DNA from: Streptomyces olivochromogenes
GTDB taxonomy: Bacteria; Actinomycetota; Actinomycetes; Streptomycetales; Streptomycetaceae
Assembly (NCBI RefSeq): GCF_021538895.1
Contig: NZ_JADDRL010000058.1
Coordinates: 1-57,931, forward strand
Direction: 5' to 3'
DNA: 57,931 bases
Below are positions 43,599 to 52,247 of the stretch, piece after piece (within the stretch, counting starts at the first letter, position 1; the number at the start of each line of letters is the position of its first letter). The notes under the pieces are model-generated. The model did no database searches. It saw nothing but the letters and a program-made list of their open reading frames with translations, and was not told where the DNA came from. The position numbers were made by a program, and so were the translations under genes.

Positions 43599-43614
43599 GG
43601 TCACATACGGTCAC
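43599..43614. promoter_or_regulatory. Direct repeats GGTCAC with 10-bp spacing
   Basis: GGTCAC-ATAC-GGTCAC is a tandem repeat at one helical turn, 35 bp before the -35 box. It resembles half-sites reported for the MtrA response regulator, which controls wall-hydrolase genes in actinobacteria. The protein is inferred. Confidence 0.4.
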
Positions 43615-43648
43615 CCGCCGGTCGGCCGCCGCCACTTCCGTACATGCG

Positions 43649-43678
43649 TTACCGAGCCGACACAGTCAGGTTTAGCGT
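43649..43678 (+). promoter_or_regulatory. Promoter of the second NlpC/P60 gene
   Basis: TTACCG (43649-43654), 18 bases, TAGCGT (43673-43678). A start about 7 bases later gives a leader of about 155 bases containing a hairpin. Confidence 0.5.
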
Positions 43679-43751
43679 CCTCCTCCAGGTGACCGGCTCC
43701 CCACCGCCGCCCGGGCCAGGGGCGGCCGTCGGTCACCACCGCCGAGAAAGA

Positions 43752-43794
43752 GTCCGGCGGCGGCCCGCTCCCCCTGTGCGGGCCGCCGCCGGAC
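43752..43794 (+). terminator. Leader hairpin (attenuator candidate)
   Basis: A perfect 16-bp stem (GTCCGGCGGCGGCCCG and its complement) with an 11-base loop lies in the leader, ending 47 bases before the start codon. A terminator-strength structure between promoter and gene suggests transcript-level control. Confidence 0.6.
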
Positions 43795-43841
43795 GTGTGA
43801 ACCGCAGTCCCCGCGGTCGACGAAAGGACGTGACGGTCCAG

Positions 43842-44933
43842 GTGGCAGCGCACCGCAAGCCCCGACAGCGCCCGCTCAGCGGCACCGGCGCCCGCGCGGC
43901 CGTGACCTTGGCCCTGGCGGGCGCGGCCACCACGACGGCCTTCGACGGCATCGGCCAGGCGGCGCCGCAGCTGACGCCGACGCAGGTCAAGGCCAAGGTG
44001 GACAAGCTGTACCAGGAGGCGGAGGTCGCCACCGAGAAGTACAACGGGGCCAAGGAGAAGGCGGACGCGGCGGAGCGACGGCTGAAGTCGCTGCAGGACC
44101 AGGCGGCCCGCAAGGAGGAGAAGCTCAGCTCGGCCCGGGACGCGCTCGGTTCGATCGCGGCGGCGCAGTACCGCAGCGGCGGGCTCGACCCGGCCGTCCA
44201 ACTGGCGCTCTCGGACGACCCGGACCAGTACCTGGACGGGGCGGCGTTCGCCGAGCGGGCGGGCGACCGGCAGTCGCAGGCCGTGTCGCGGGTGCGCAAG
44301 CAGCTCCGGGAGATCGAGCAGCTGCGCGGGGCCGCGCACATGGAGCTCGGCTCGCTCAGGTCCAAGCAGGCGGAACTGAAGCGCCACAAGAAGACGATCA
44401 GCGCAAAGCTGGGCGAGGCACGGGAGCTGCTGTCCCGCCTGACGCCGCGGGAGCGGTCGCGGGTCACCGCGGACGGGGCGTACGCCGCCGGGGCGGGACA
44501 CGCCTCACGGTCGGCCGCCGACAGCCGCGACGCCCTCACGCCGCCCGGTTCCGCCCCGGCCTCCGGTTTTGTCGACGCCCCCGACTCCCGGGCCGCCGCG
44601 GCCGTCGCGTACGCCCACCAGAAGCTCGGCAGCCCCTACGTGTGGGGCGCCACGGGCCCCGACGCCTTCGACTGCTCGGGCCTCGTCCAGGCCGCCTACC
44701 GCTCCGCCGGGGTCTCCCTCCCCCGCACGACCTACGCCCAGATCGACGCGGGCCGCCGCGTCTCCCGCTCCGAACTGCGCCCCGGCGACCTGGTGTTCTT
44801 CTACTCCGGGATCAGCCACGTCGGCCTCTACATCGGCAACGGCCAGATGATCCACGCCCCGAACCCGTCGGCACCGGTCCGCGTGGCCCCGCTCGACGAG
44901 ATGCCGTTCGCGGGGGCGACGCGGGTCGTGTGA
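43842..44933 (+). CDS. NlpC/P60 cell-wall hydrolase, paralogue of the riboswitch-controlled gene
   Basis: The 363-residue secreted enzyme starts at GTG 43842, by analogy with the paralogue (both continue with A-[AS]-H-R-K after the first codon). GTG 43830 is possible. A signal peptide (to about residue 40, AATTTAFDGIGQA), a coiled coil (about 45-215, with KYNGAKEKADAAERR) and a C-terminal NlpC/P60 domain (about 250-363) are seen. The catalytic cysteine lies in FDCSGLVQAAY and the histidine in GISHVGLYIG. Its linker is shorter than in the paralogue. Control differs: it has a leader hairpin instead of a ydaO riboswitch. Confidence 0.93.
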   Translation: MAAHRKPRQRPLSGTGARAAVTLALAGAATTTAFDGIGQAAPQLTPTQVKAKVDKLYQEAEVATEKYNGAKEKADAAERRLKSLQDQAARKEEKLSSARDALGSIAAAQYRSGGLDPAVQLALSDDPDQYLDGAAFAERAGDRQSQAVSRVRKQLREIEQLRGAAHMELGSLRSKQAELKRHKKTISAKLGEARELLSRLTPRERSRVTADGAYAAGAGHASRSAADSRDALTPPGSAPASGFVDAPDSRAAAAVAYAHQKLGSPYVWGATGPDAFDCSGLVQAAYRSAGVSLPRTTYAQIDAGRRVSRSELRPGDLVFFYSGISHVGLYIGNGQMIHAPNPSAPVRVAPLDEMPFAGATRVV

Positions 44934-44949
44934 GGCCGGGTGGCGCGCG

Positions 44950-45681
44950 TCAGACCAGCCGTCGCGCCGTGGCCCAGCGGGTCAGTTCGTGCCGGTTGGA
45001 CAGCTGGAGCTTGCGCAGGACCGCCGAGACATGGGACTCGACCGTCTTCACCGAGATGAAGAGCTGCTTGGCGATCTCCTTGTACGCGTAGCCGCGGGCG
45101 ATCAGCCGCAGGACCTCGCGTTCGCGCTGGGTGAGGCGGTCGAGGTCCTCGTCGACCGGCGGGGCATCGGTGGAGGCGAAGGCGTCCAGGACGAAGCCGG
45201 CCAGGCGCGGGGAGAAGACGGCGTCGCCCTCCTGGACACGGAAGATCGAGTCGACCAGGTCCGTGCCGGTGATGGTCTTGGTGACGTAGCCGCGGGCGCC
45301 GCCGCGGATCACGCCGATCACGTCCTCCGCCGCGTCCGAGACGGACAGCGCGAGGAAGCGGACCGGCCGCTCGGCGTCGGCCATCAACGGGGCGCAACGG
45401 CGCAGCACTTCGACCCCGCCGCCGCCCGGGAGGTGGACGTCCAGGAGGACCACCTCGGGCCGGGTCGCGGTGATCACGGAGACCGCCTGGTCGACGTCCG
45501 CGGCCTCGCCGACCACCTCGACGCCGGTCTCCTCGGTCCGGCCGATCTCGGCCTGCACCCCCGTACGGAACATCCGGTGGTCGTCGACGAGGACAACGCG
45601 GACCTGACGGCCGCCCGCGCCGCCGGACCCGGCCGTCTCCGGTGCTCCCGCCGTACCGTTCGCCTCGGTCGCGTCGCTCAT
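44950..45681 (-). CDS. NarL-type response regulator of an envelope-stress two-component system
   Basis: This 243-residue protein has a receiver domain (about 28-145; VVLVDDHRMFRTGV with the acidic pair, and phosphoacceptor LLDVHLPGG near residue 80) and a C-terminal LuxR/NarL HTH (about 180-240; LTQREREVLRLIARGYAYKEIAKQL). It is the partner of the upstream sensor kinase, whose stop overlaps its ATG by 4 bases. The pair plus the divergent PspC/LiaF gene resembles actinobacterial LiaFSR-type envelope-stress modules. Confidence 0.93.
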   Translation of the reverse strand: MSDATEANGTAGAPETAGSGGAGGRQVRVVLVDDHRMFRTGVQAEIGRTEETGVEVVGEAADVDQAVSVITATRPEVVLLDVHLPGGGGVEVLRRCAPLMADAERPVRFLALSVSDAAEDVIGVIRGGARGYVTKTITGTDLVDSIFRVQEGDAVFSPRLAGFVLDAFASTDAPPVDEDLDRLTQREREVLRLIARGYAYKEIAKQLFISVKTVESHVSAVLRKLQLSNRHELTRWATARRLV

Positions 45682-47006
45682 GACGTCTTCTCCGCCCTCT
45701 CCATCTCCAGCTCGACCTCCGTGCCGCCGTCCGGCACCGCGCGCAGCCGCGCCGTGCCGCCGTTGCGCTCCATGCGGCCGATGATCGATTCTCTAACGCC
45801 CATGCGGTCGGCGGGTATCGAGTCGAGGTCGAAGCCGGGACCACGGTCGCGGACGGACACGAAGACCGTCCTGCCCTCGACTTCGGCGTAGACCTGCACG
45901 GCGCCGCCCTCGCCACCGTACTTGGCTGCGTTCACCATCGCTTCGCGCGCGGCCTGCATCTGAGCGGCGATCCTCTCGTCGAGCGGGCAGTCGCCGACCA
46001 CCACGACCTCGATGGGGACGCCGTGCTTGTCCTCCACCTCGGCGGCGTTGCGCCGGACCGCGTCGGCGAGGGTGGTGGGCTCGTCGGCCTCGTCCTTGCC
46101 GGTGCCCTCGGGCTTGTACAGCCAGGTGCGCAGGTCGCGCTCCTGGGCACGGGCGAGCCTGCGCACCTCGTTCGCGTTCTCCGCGTTGCGCTGGATCAGG
46201 GTCAGGGTGTGCAGCACGGAGTCGTGGACATGGGCCGCGACCTCGGCGCGCTCCTGGGCCCGGATGCGCATCAGGCGCTCCTCGGAGAGGTCCTGGGTCA
46301 TCCGGACCAGATACGGGCCGGCGAGGAGGGTGATGCCGACGAGGACCGCGAGGGCGGCCTGGAGGACCGAGCCGAGGTGGGCCGCGGAGCCCTGCAGCAC
46401 GAAGATGCCGGAGACGCCGGCCGTGACGAGCAGGACGCCGCCGCCCGCGCGCAGGAGCGTGAGGGTGCGGCGACGCCGGCCGACCTCGACCCAGCGGGCC
46501 CGGCGGGCGTTGTCCGCCTGCCGCCAGACCAGGGCGACGCCCGCGCCGACGAGGACGGCGGGCAGGAGATACGCCTTGGCTCCGTTGCCGAGATTGACGT
46601 TGCTCACGAAGACCATGGCCACCACGACCATGAGGAGCAGCGCGACGATCTGGCCCTTGTCCGGCTTGCGGGCGATGAGTCTGCGGCGGCCGTCCGGGGA
46701 GGTCTCGGTGCCGACCAGGGACGGCGGCTTCTGCCCGCCGACGCCGCCGACGCCGAGCGGCACGAAGAACCAGAACGCGGCGTACAGCAGCGCGCCGAGG
46801 CCGTCGGCCATGAGCAGGCCGACGAAGACGAGCCGCACCCAGATCACGGGCAGCCCGAGGTGCCCGGCGAGGCCCCGCGCCACGCCACCGAGCCAGCGGC
46901 CGTCGCTGCTGCGGTAGAGCTTGCGCGGTGGCCGCGGATCGTCGAGGGGCGCTGCTGCGGCTTCCGGCATGCCATTGATGGTCACACGGCCCGAGTTGCG
47001 AAGCAT
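45678..47006 (-). CDS. Sensor histidine kinase with N-terminal PspC domain
   Basis: This 442-residue protein has an N-terminal PspC domain (about residues 27-95, KLYRSSDGRWLGGVARGLAG), then several transmembrane helices (for example IVALLLMVVVAMVFVSNV and AALAVLVGITLLAGPYLV). The cytoplasmic histidine kinase part has its phosphoacceptor in AAHVHDSVLHTL (about residue 263), the N-box REAMVNAAKYGG and the G1 segment VRDRGPGFDLDSIP. It belongs to the LiaS-like (HPK7) class. ATG 47006 is used; GTG 46985 is possible. The divergent gene at 47150 carries another PspC domain. Confidence 0.9.
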   Translation of the reverse strand: MLRNSGRVTINGMPEAAAAPLDDPRPPRKLYRSSDGRWLGGVARGLAGHLGLPVIWVRLVFVGLLMADGLGALLYAAFWFFVPLGVGGVGGQKPPSLVGTETSPDGRRRLIARKPDKGQIVALLLMVVVAMVFVSNVNLGNGAKAYLLPAVLVGAGVALVWRQADNARRARWVEVGRRRRTLTLLRAGGGVLLVTAGVSGIFVLQGSAAHLGSVLQAALAVLVGITLLAGPYLVRMTQDLSEERLMRIRAQERAEVAAHVHDSVLHTLTLIQRNAENANEVRRLARAQERDLRTWLYKPEGTGKDEADEPTTLADAVRRNAAEVEDKHGVPIEVVVVGDCPLDERIAAQMQAAREAMVNAAKYGGEGGAVQVYAEVEGRTVFVSVRDRGPGFDLDSIPADRMGVRESIIGRMERNGGTARLRAVPDGGTEVELEMERAEKTS

Positions 47007-47093
47007 CAGGGTGCACCCCCGAGACTCCCCTGATCTTCGAACGGGCAGGTCCTCGAACGCTTCACCGGCGGCGTCTCAGGGCCGATATCAGGG
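47005..47093. promoter_or_regulatory. TCAGGG half-sites in the kinase/PspC divergent promoter
   Basis: TCAGGG or its complement occurs at 47006-47011, 47028-47033, 47076-47081 and 47088-47093. Two are direct repeats with 12-bp spacing; the other two form an inverted pair (ATCAGGG/CCCTGAT). They may be binding sites for the response regulator of this module. Confidence 0.4.
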
Positions 47094-47149
47094 TTCGGCC
47101 AGGGTCGTACCGGCTGCCGTCGCGGCGGCCGGGCCGTCACCATGGACGC

Positions 47150-48556
47150 ATGACAGATCACGACCACGCCGCGACGGGTCCGGGACCCGGCTCCGGCCCG
47201 CGCCCGGATCCGGGCCGTGGGCCGACGGATGCCGCGCCCGCCGCGACCGGGGAAGCGGACGCGCCGGACGGCGCGGACGCCGCCGCGCCGCACAAGTTCC
47301 GCCGCGACCGCCGCCACAAGATGGTCGCGGGCGTGTGCGCCGGGCTCGGGCGGCACACGGACATGGACCCGGTGATCTACCGGATCACCCTCGCCGTGCT
47401 GGCCGCGAGCGGCGGCATCGGGCTGATCTTCTACGGGTTCGCCTGGCTCTTCGTGCCGTACGACGACGAGGAGGAGAACGAGGTCCGCAAGCTGCTGACC
47501 GGCCGGGTCGACGGCCAGGCGCTGGCGGCGGTGCTGTTCGCGCTGGTCGGCTGCGGTGTGTTCCTGACGATGCTGAAGAACGGCGGGGTGCTCACCTTCG
47601 CCGTCGTCGTCTCCCTCCTCCTCGCGGGCGCCGGGTACTGGTCGCAGCGGCGCGGCGCGCCCGACCCCGACCCGCTGGCCGCCCAGGCGGTGGCCGACGC
47701 GCCGCCGGAGGCCAAGGCACCGCCGGTCGCCACCGCCTACCCCTCGTGGTGGCGCGACCCCATCGTCAAGGACGGCACGCACGTCGGCGGCACCGGCTAT
47801 CTGTGGGGCCCGGGCGACTCGTACGACCGGGACATCGCGGCCGCCGTCAACATCGGCCTCGGCACCCCCCGCGGCGGCCGCGAGGACATACGTGCCCCGC
47901 GCACCGAGCCCCCGAGACCCCGCGGCCCGCGCTGGATCGGCGGCTGGGTCTTCCTGTTCGCCCTGCTGGCCGGCGGCGCGGGCACCGCCTCGACGTGGGA
48001 CACGCATCCGCTGGGCACCAGCCTGCAGACCGGGCTGTCCTGGGCGCTCCTGGTCTTCGGGCTCGGGATCGCGGTCAGCGCGTTCCTCGGGCGTACGGGC
48101 GCGGGATCGGTGTTCCTGGCGATCGTCACGGCGGCCCTGCTCGCCGGGGCGTCGAGCCTGCCCAAGGACATCACCAGCCACTGGACGCACACGTCGTGGC
48201 AGCCCGCCACCGCCGCGGAGGTGCGGAGCTCCTACGACCTCGGGACGGGCGTCGGCACCCTGGACCTGAGCCGGGTGCGCGTCGCCCCGGGGCAGACGGT
48301 GTCGACGGGGGCCGACGTGGGCGCGGGGAAACTGCGGGTGATCGTGCCGCCGGACGTGACCTTGAAGCTGAGCATCGATGTGGGGGTCGGCGACATCCAG
48401 TTGCCGGGTGAGGACAAGCGGGACGTGGACGTGGAGCCGGGCAAGCACAAGAACGTGACGCTGTCACCGACGGCGGACGGCAAGAAGGCGGGCACGCTCG
48501 ACCTCGATCTCCAGGTCGGCGTCGGACAGGCGGAGGTGAGCCGTGCTGCGTCATGA
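47150..48556 (+). CDS. PspC-domain protein with C-terminal LiaF-like domain
   Basis: The 468-residue protein starts at ATG 47150. A Pro/Gly-rich 45-residue N-terminus is followed by a PspC domain (about 50-110, HKFRRDRRHKMVAGVCAGL) and further transmembrane helices. A C-terminal LiaF-like beta domain follows (about 360-468, with the cyclic pattern VGAGKLRVIVPPDVTLKLSIDVGVGDI broken over two strands). LiaF-type proteins repress or tune the LiaS/LiaR-like pair encoded on the other side of the shared promoter. A translationally overlapping small membrane gene follows. Confidence 0.87.
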   Translation: MTDHDHAATGPGPGSGPRPDPGRGPTDAAPAATGEADAPDGADAAAPHKFRRDRRHKMVAGVCAGLGRHTDMDPVIYRITLAVLAASGGIGLIFYGFAWLFVPYDDEEENEVRKLLTGRVDGQALAAVLFALVGCGVFLTMLKNGGVLTFAVVVSLLLAGAGYWSQRRGAPDPDPLAAQAVADAPPEAKAPPVATAYPSWWRDPIVKDGTHVGGTGYLWGPGDSYDRDIAAAVNIGLGTPRGGREDIRAPRTEPPRPRGPRWIGGWVFLFALLAGGAGTASTWDTHPLGTSLQTGLSWALLVFGLGIAVSAFLGRTGAGSVFLAIVTAALLAGASSLPKDITSHWTHTSWQPATAAEVRSSYDLGTGVGTLDLSRVRVAPGQTVSTGADVGAGKLRVIVPPDVTLKLSIDVGVGDIQLPGEDKRDVDVEPGKHKNVTLSPTADGKKAGTLDLDLQVGVGQAEVSRAAS

Positions 48557-48788
48557 GTTCCAGCCCGGGAAGCTGGTCGCCGGAGTCTTTCTCGCTCTCG
48601 CGGGCGTCGCCTACGCCGGTGACGCGGACGGGCTGTGGGAGACCCCCTGGTTCGCGATCATTCCGCTCGTGGTGGGCGGGCTGTGCCTCGCGGGCGCCAC
48701 GGCGGCCCTGGCCCAGGGCATACGCAGAAGGCGGCGGCCCGGCCGTACGCACACGACCGAGGCCGCCGGGACCGACGGACCGGGCTGA
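48543..48788 (+). CDS. Small membrane protein after the PspC/LiaF gene
   Basis: The 81-residue protein starts at GTG 48543, inside the last 14 bases of the PspC/LiaF gene, so it is translationally coupled. Two hydrophobic segments are clear (LVAGVFLALAGVAYA and FAIIPLVVGGLCLAGATAALAQGI) with an arginine-rich tail. It is likely part of the same envelope-stress unit; function unknown. Confidence 0.78.
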   Translation: MLRHEFQPGKLVAGVFLALAGVAYAGDADGLWETPWFAIIPLVVGGLCLAGATAALAQGIRRRRRPGRTHTTEAAGTDGPG

Positions 48789-48814
48789 CCCGGCTCGCCG
48801 GTCCTACCGGTTGC

Positions 48815-49345
48815 TCAGCGATAGCCCCCCGACCGCAGCCGGCGCCGGGTGCGCAGGGCCGAGTCCAGGGACAGGTAGGGAGTGCCGGCCAGGACGAGGG
48901 GCAGCCAGGCCATCATGTAGGCGAGGTCGTTGCCGTAGTAGTACGGGGTCGAGGCCCAGCTCACCGTCATCCACAGGCTGAACGAGATCAGCGCGCCGCC
49001 GAGTGCGGCGAGGCGGCCCAGCAGGCCGACCAGGACGCCGAGTCCGACGGCCAGCTCGCCGAAGGCGATGGCGTAGCCGAAGCCGACGGGGTTCTTCAGG
49101 GCCAGGTCGACCAGGGCGGGGATGGCCGCGGAGTCGCGGACCGCGCGCATCGTGTCCCCGATCGACCCGGAGCCGCCGGACTTCATGAAGGCGCTGTCGG
49201 TCAGCTTGTCGAGGCCGGCGTAGATGAAGGTGACGCCGAGGAAGACGCGTAGAGGAAGGAGGGCGTAGCGGGTGGCGGTGTCCCGCCAGTCCCGGTCGCC
49301 GCGGAGATGGGGAGTGTGCGTATCCGTTCGAATGCTGTGAGTCAT
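48815..49345 (-). CDS. DoxX-family membrane protein
   Basis: The 176-residue protein has four hydrophobic helices. The N-terminal LPLRVFLGVTFIYAGLDKL fits the DoxX signature and the C-terminal region contains the conserved YMMAWLPLVLAG segment. DoxX-like proteins are linked to redox processes at the membrane, but the partner here is unknown. ATG 49345 (MTHSIRTD) has an AGGAGC site. It converges on the small membrane gene. Confidence 0.9.
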   Translation of the reverse strand: MTHSIRTDTHTPHLRGDRDWRDTATRYALLPLRVFLGVTFIYAGLDKLTDSAFMKSGGSGSIGDTMRAVRDSAAIPALVDLALKNPVGFGYAIAFGELAVGLGVLVGLLGRLAALGGALISFSLWMTVSWASTPYYYGNDLAYMMAWLPLVLAGTPYLSLDSALRTRRRLRSGGYR

Positions 49346-49453
49346 CGCTCCTAGCCGCCTCTCGCCCGCCTGCCGAGACCCCTCAACAGACCTTACGTAC
49401 GTCGAGCGGCGTCCGCTCAACCCCCGTGCGGACGTTTTTTGAAGATTGGACGA

Positions 49454-49829
49454 TCAGTGGTGCGTCCGTATCTGCCGCACCGGGTGTCCCAGGACCTGGC
49501 CCACGGCGCTCAGCTGATCGTCGGAGAACCAGCGGCGCTCCGGGTTCCGGACGGCGATCTCGAAGCGCGCGAAACCACAGTGGCCATCGTATTCCAGCAG
49601 GTCGAGGGAGGTTCTGGTGTGACAGCAGGGGACCGTCACGGTGAGGCCGGGGAAGCCGTCCTCATGGGCGTCGAGCAGATCGTCGTGCCACGAGCGGTCG
49701 ATCGCGGCGCCACAGTGCGGGCAGCCGATGCGCCGCAGATCGGCTCCGCAGTCGACGAAGGTGAGGGCGTCGTACCAGTCGATTTCGATCTCGGCTTCGA
49801 CGCCGTCCGGGTGACCGGGCGTCGCTCAT
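49454..49829 (-). pseudogene. Frame-disrupted gene for a conserved zinc-ribbon-type protein
   Basis: Read on the minus strand, an open frame from 49825 to a stop at 49454 encodes about 123 residues with strong protein character: EAEIEIDWYDALTFVDCGAD, then GCPHCGAAIDRSW, CCHTRTSLDLL, CGFARFEIAVRNPERRWFSD and a GHPVRQIR ending. It matches a family common in Streptomyces, with two Cys pairs suggestive of zinc binding. However, this frame has no start codon upstream of a central GTG (49639), and an in-frame TGA stands at 49828-49826. The ATG at 49829 (MSDARSPG) is in a different frame that soon diverges, so a one-base shift near 49805-49815 is the simplest explanation. It could be a real mutation or an assembly error. 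Confidence 0.7.
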
Positions 49830-49853
49830 CGGCTCGCCGTCAGTTCGCTCCGG

Positions 49854-51233
49854 TCAGTCCGTCACCTCGACCACGCAGCGGTTCGTGGCGACTCCGGCGG
49901 CCGTCACCACCTGCACCTCCACCGAGCCGGGCTCCACGTCCGCCGGTACGGGAACCGTCAGGACCGTGTCCGAGGGGTTGCTGAAGCCGCCGCTGACCGG
50001 GACCAGCGGGACGTGGACGTGGACGGCGCCGATGCGGACGACCATGCGGGAGAGGTGGTCGGCGGACCGGGCGCCGGGCGGTACGAAGCCGGCGCCGCGG
50101 ATCTCGATGTCGTCGCCGGTGCGGATCGGACCGTCCAGGTCGCCGGCCTCGCGGGCGCGGACCACGGAGAGGACCACCGGGCGGCCGCCCTCCGCGTACT
50201 TGCCGGCCACATAGGTGGCGCAGGAGACGAGGACCACCACCGCCAGGCCCCAGGGCAGGTCGGGCAGTTGGTCGGGGCGGCGAGCGAGCCGTACGGCGGC
50301 GAACAGCAGGGCCACGGCGCTGATCACGACGTACTGGATGTCGGCGAAGGCGCCCCGGCCGGAGTCGTCGGTGAGCAGGTCGGCCGCGCGGGGCCGGTGC
50401 GCGCGCACCTTCTGGAGCCGCTGGCCGAGGATGCGCAGACCGACCACCCGGCGGACGAGCACCGCGATGCCGCAGACCACGGCCAGCACGGTCACCACAC
50501 CCGCCCCGCGGGCGAGTTCGAGCCCGGAGATCAGCGCGTCGCGTTCGGTGTGGTCGGAGGCGGCGGCGAGACGGGCCGCCAGGAACAGCACCGCGTAGGC
50601 CACGAGCAGCACCCAGGCCACGGCCACGGTACGGGAGGTGGACATGCGGTTGTCCTCGCCGATGACGGGGGCCAGCGCCCCGCCGCGCGCCCGGTGGAAC
50701 CAGGAGGCCGCGGTCAGCGTGCCGGCCACCACCAGCGCGGCGAGCAGTCCGGCGGTGCGCGCGCTCGTCCAGCCCGCGCCGATCGCGGTCAGGGACTGCC
50801 CCAGAAGCAGCAGGAACACGGCCGCCCACAGGACGTACAGCGTGCGCAGCCACAGGCGGCCCAGCCACGCCTCGCCCTCCGCGCGCCCGCGTTCGGCGAC
50901 GACCTCGGCGGACTGGGTGAGTTCCTCGGAGACCCACTGCCGGGAGGCGGAGGCGGAGTGGGCCACCGCCGCGGGCAGACCCTGCCCGGCCGCGAACTCG
51001 TCCCGCATGAGCAGGAATTCGGCGACAGCCCGCCGGTGCCCCTCCCGCACGCCGTGCGGGCAGTCCCCGCAGGCGCAGCCGCCTCCGTGGGCACCCCCGT
51101 GGACGCCCCTGTCGGCGCCCTGCCTCGCCTCCTGCACCGCCACGCCCGACGCCCGCCTTCCCCATGACCCACGACCCGGGGCACGACCGGTGGCAGCCTC
51201 CGCAAAGACCCACCGCCGTCGTGCAACTCCCAT
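49854..51233 (-). CDS. Multi-pass membrane protein with C-terminal IPT/TIG-like domain
   Basis: This 459-residue protein has about six hydrophobic helices between residues 130 and 345 (for example LYVLWAAVFLLLLGQSLTAIG and FADIQYVVISAVALLFAAVRLA) and a C-terminal beta-rich, IPT/TIG-like domain (about 365-459, IEIRGAGFVPPG and VPVPADVEPGSVEVQVVTAAG). The N-terminal 60 residues are irregular with a Cys-x-Cys-x-x-Cys cluster. The start is uncertain. ATG 51233 lacks a good ribosome site, and a GTG at 51143 with GGGGAAGG upstream is plausible. Role unknown; the beta domain may bind an extracellular partner. Confidence 0.75.
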   Translation of the reverse strand: MGVARRRWVFAEAATGRAPGRGSWGRRASGVAVQEARQGADRGVHGGAHGGGCACGDCPHGVREGHRRAVAEFLLMRDEFAAGQGLPAAVAHSASASRQWVSEELTQSAEVVAERGRAEGEAWLGRLWLRTLYVLWAAVFLLLLGQSLTAIGAGWTSARTAGLLAALVVAGTLTAASWFHRARGGALAPVIGEDNRMSTSRTVAVAWVLLVAYAVLFLAARLAAASDHTERDALISGLELARGAGVVTVLAVVCGIAVLVRRVVGLRILGQRLQKVRAHRPRAADLLTDDSGRGAFADIQYVVISAVALLFAAVRLARRPDQLPDLPWGLAVVVLVSCATYVAGKYAEGGRPVVLSVVRAREAGDLDGPIRTGDDIEIRGAGFVPPGARSADHLSRMVVRIGAVHVHVPLVPVSGGFSNPSDTVLTVPVPADVEPGSVEVQVVTAAGVATNRCVVEVTD

Positions 51234-51339
51234 GCGACGACAGCGAATTGTGCCCTACGCCACGCCGCGCGCGTCCGGCAGGTGGTCACCTCGGGTGAAG
51301 CATGGCCCACTGTGTTGACCCGGCTGCGAGAATTTCGGT

Positions 51340-52224
51340 ATGGCCGAGATCATCCAGCGCGACGGGAGCTGGGCCTTCGACGGCACCACGGTCCGGATCA
51401 CCCCGGGACTCCACCGTTCCGTGCCGCTCCTGCGGCAGACGTACGGGGAGATCTCCGTGCCCCTGGAGGCCGTCTCGGGCGTGGTCTACGAGCCCGAACG
51501 CAAGCGCGGCCGACTGCGGATGCGGCTGCGCGAGGGCGCCGACCCGCTGTTGCACGCCACGGGCGGCCGGTTGCCGGAGGCGGCCGATCCCTACCGGCTG
51601 ACGGTGGACATGGACCGGTCCGGGGTCGCCGAGTACGTCGCCGAGGAGATCCGGCACTCCCTGCTGCTGGACCAGATCCCCACGGAGCCCACGAAGGCGT
51701 ATCTGCTGCCCGGGCCGCCGGTGCCGGTCTCGGTCCGGTCCTCCGACGGCACGGTCTCCTTCGACGGCAGCCAGGTGCGCATCGACTGGGCGGACACCTC
51801 GGAGCGGGTCAAGCGGGCCACCGGGCCGCGGATCATCAACGTCGGCGACCTGGTGCAGGTCGAGTGGCTGCCCAACTCCGGCTACGAGGACGGTTTTCTG
51901 CGCTTCGTGACGCGCGAGACGGTGTTCTCCAAGCTGCCGCCCGAGCGGGACCCGTTCGCCCTGGACCTGTGGGGAAGCGTCCGCCGCGACCTGCTCACCG
52001 CGCTGGTGGCAGCCGCGGTCACCGCACGGCTGCCGCATCCGTCGACCCGGGCGGGCGGCGAGTTCGCCGACCGGCAGCGGCCGACGGGCGCGGTGCCGCC
52101 GCCGGCCGACCATCACGACGTACTGCTGCGGCGGCTGCGGGAGTTGGGCGAGCTGCACCGGGACGGGGTGCTCACGGACGAGGAGTTCGCGATGACCAAG
52201 GCCGTGGTGCTCAGGGGGTTCTAG
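51340..52224 (+). CDS. DUF4429 protein with C-terminal SHOCT motif
   Basis: The 294-residue protein has two tandem DUF4429 units (about 1-115, MAEIIQRDGSWAFDGTTVRI; and about 125-215, VRSSDGTVSFDGSQVRIDW). DUF4429 is a PH-like fold associated with membranes or peptide binding in actinobacteria. A C-terminal SHOCT-type helix (RELGELHRDGVLTDEEFAMTK) ends the protein. ATG 51340. The stop region is followed by a near-perfect 20-bp duplication shared with the end of the convergent gene. Confidence 0.9.
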   Translation: MAEIIQRDGSWAFDGTTVRITPGLHRSVPLLRQTYGEISVPLEAVSGVVYEPERKRGRLRMRLREGADPLLHATGGRLPEAADPYRLTVDMDRSGVAEYVAEEIRHSLLLDQIPTEPTKAYLLPGPPVPVSVRSSDGTVSFDGSQVRIDWADTSERVKRATGPRIINVGDLVQVEWLPNSGYEDGFLRFVTRETVFSKLPPERDPFALDLWGSVRRDLLTALVAAAVTARLPHPSTRAGGEFADRQRPTGAVPPPADHHDVLLRRLRELGELHRDGVLTDEEFAMTKAVVLRGF

Positions 52225-52247
52225 CCCTGGTGCTCAGGGGTTTCTAG
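52205..52247. repeat. Duplicated stop-codon region between convergent genes
   Basis: TGGTGCTCAGGGGGTTCTAG (52205-52224) and a copy with one change (52228-52247) lie in tandem. The first holds the DUF4429 stop and the second the stop of the class II aldolase (as CTAG on both strands). Confidence 0.85.

Larger units (their letters stand above)
43445..43841. other. Gene-free regulatory region before the second NlpC/P60 gene
   Basis: This 397-bp stretch has GGTCAC twice 10 bp apart (43599-43604 and 43609-43614), a possible promoter TTACCG-N18-TAGCGT (43649-43678) and a strong leader hairpin (43752-43794). It lacks the ydaO sequence blocks seen before the other NlpC/P60 gene. Confidence 0.6.
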
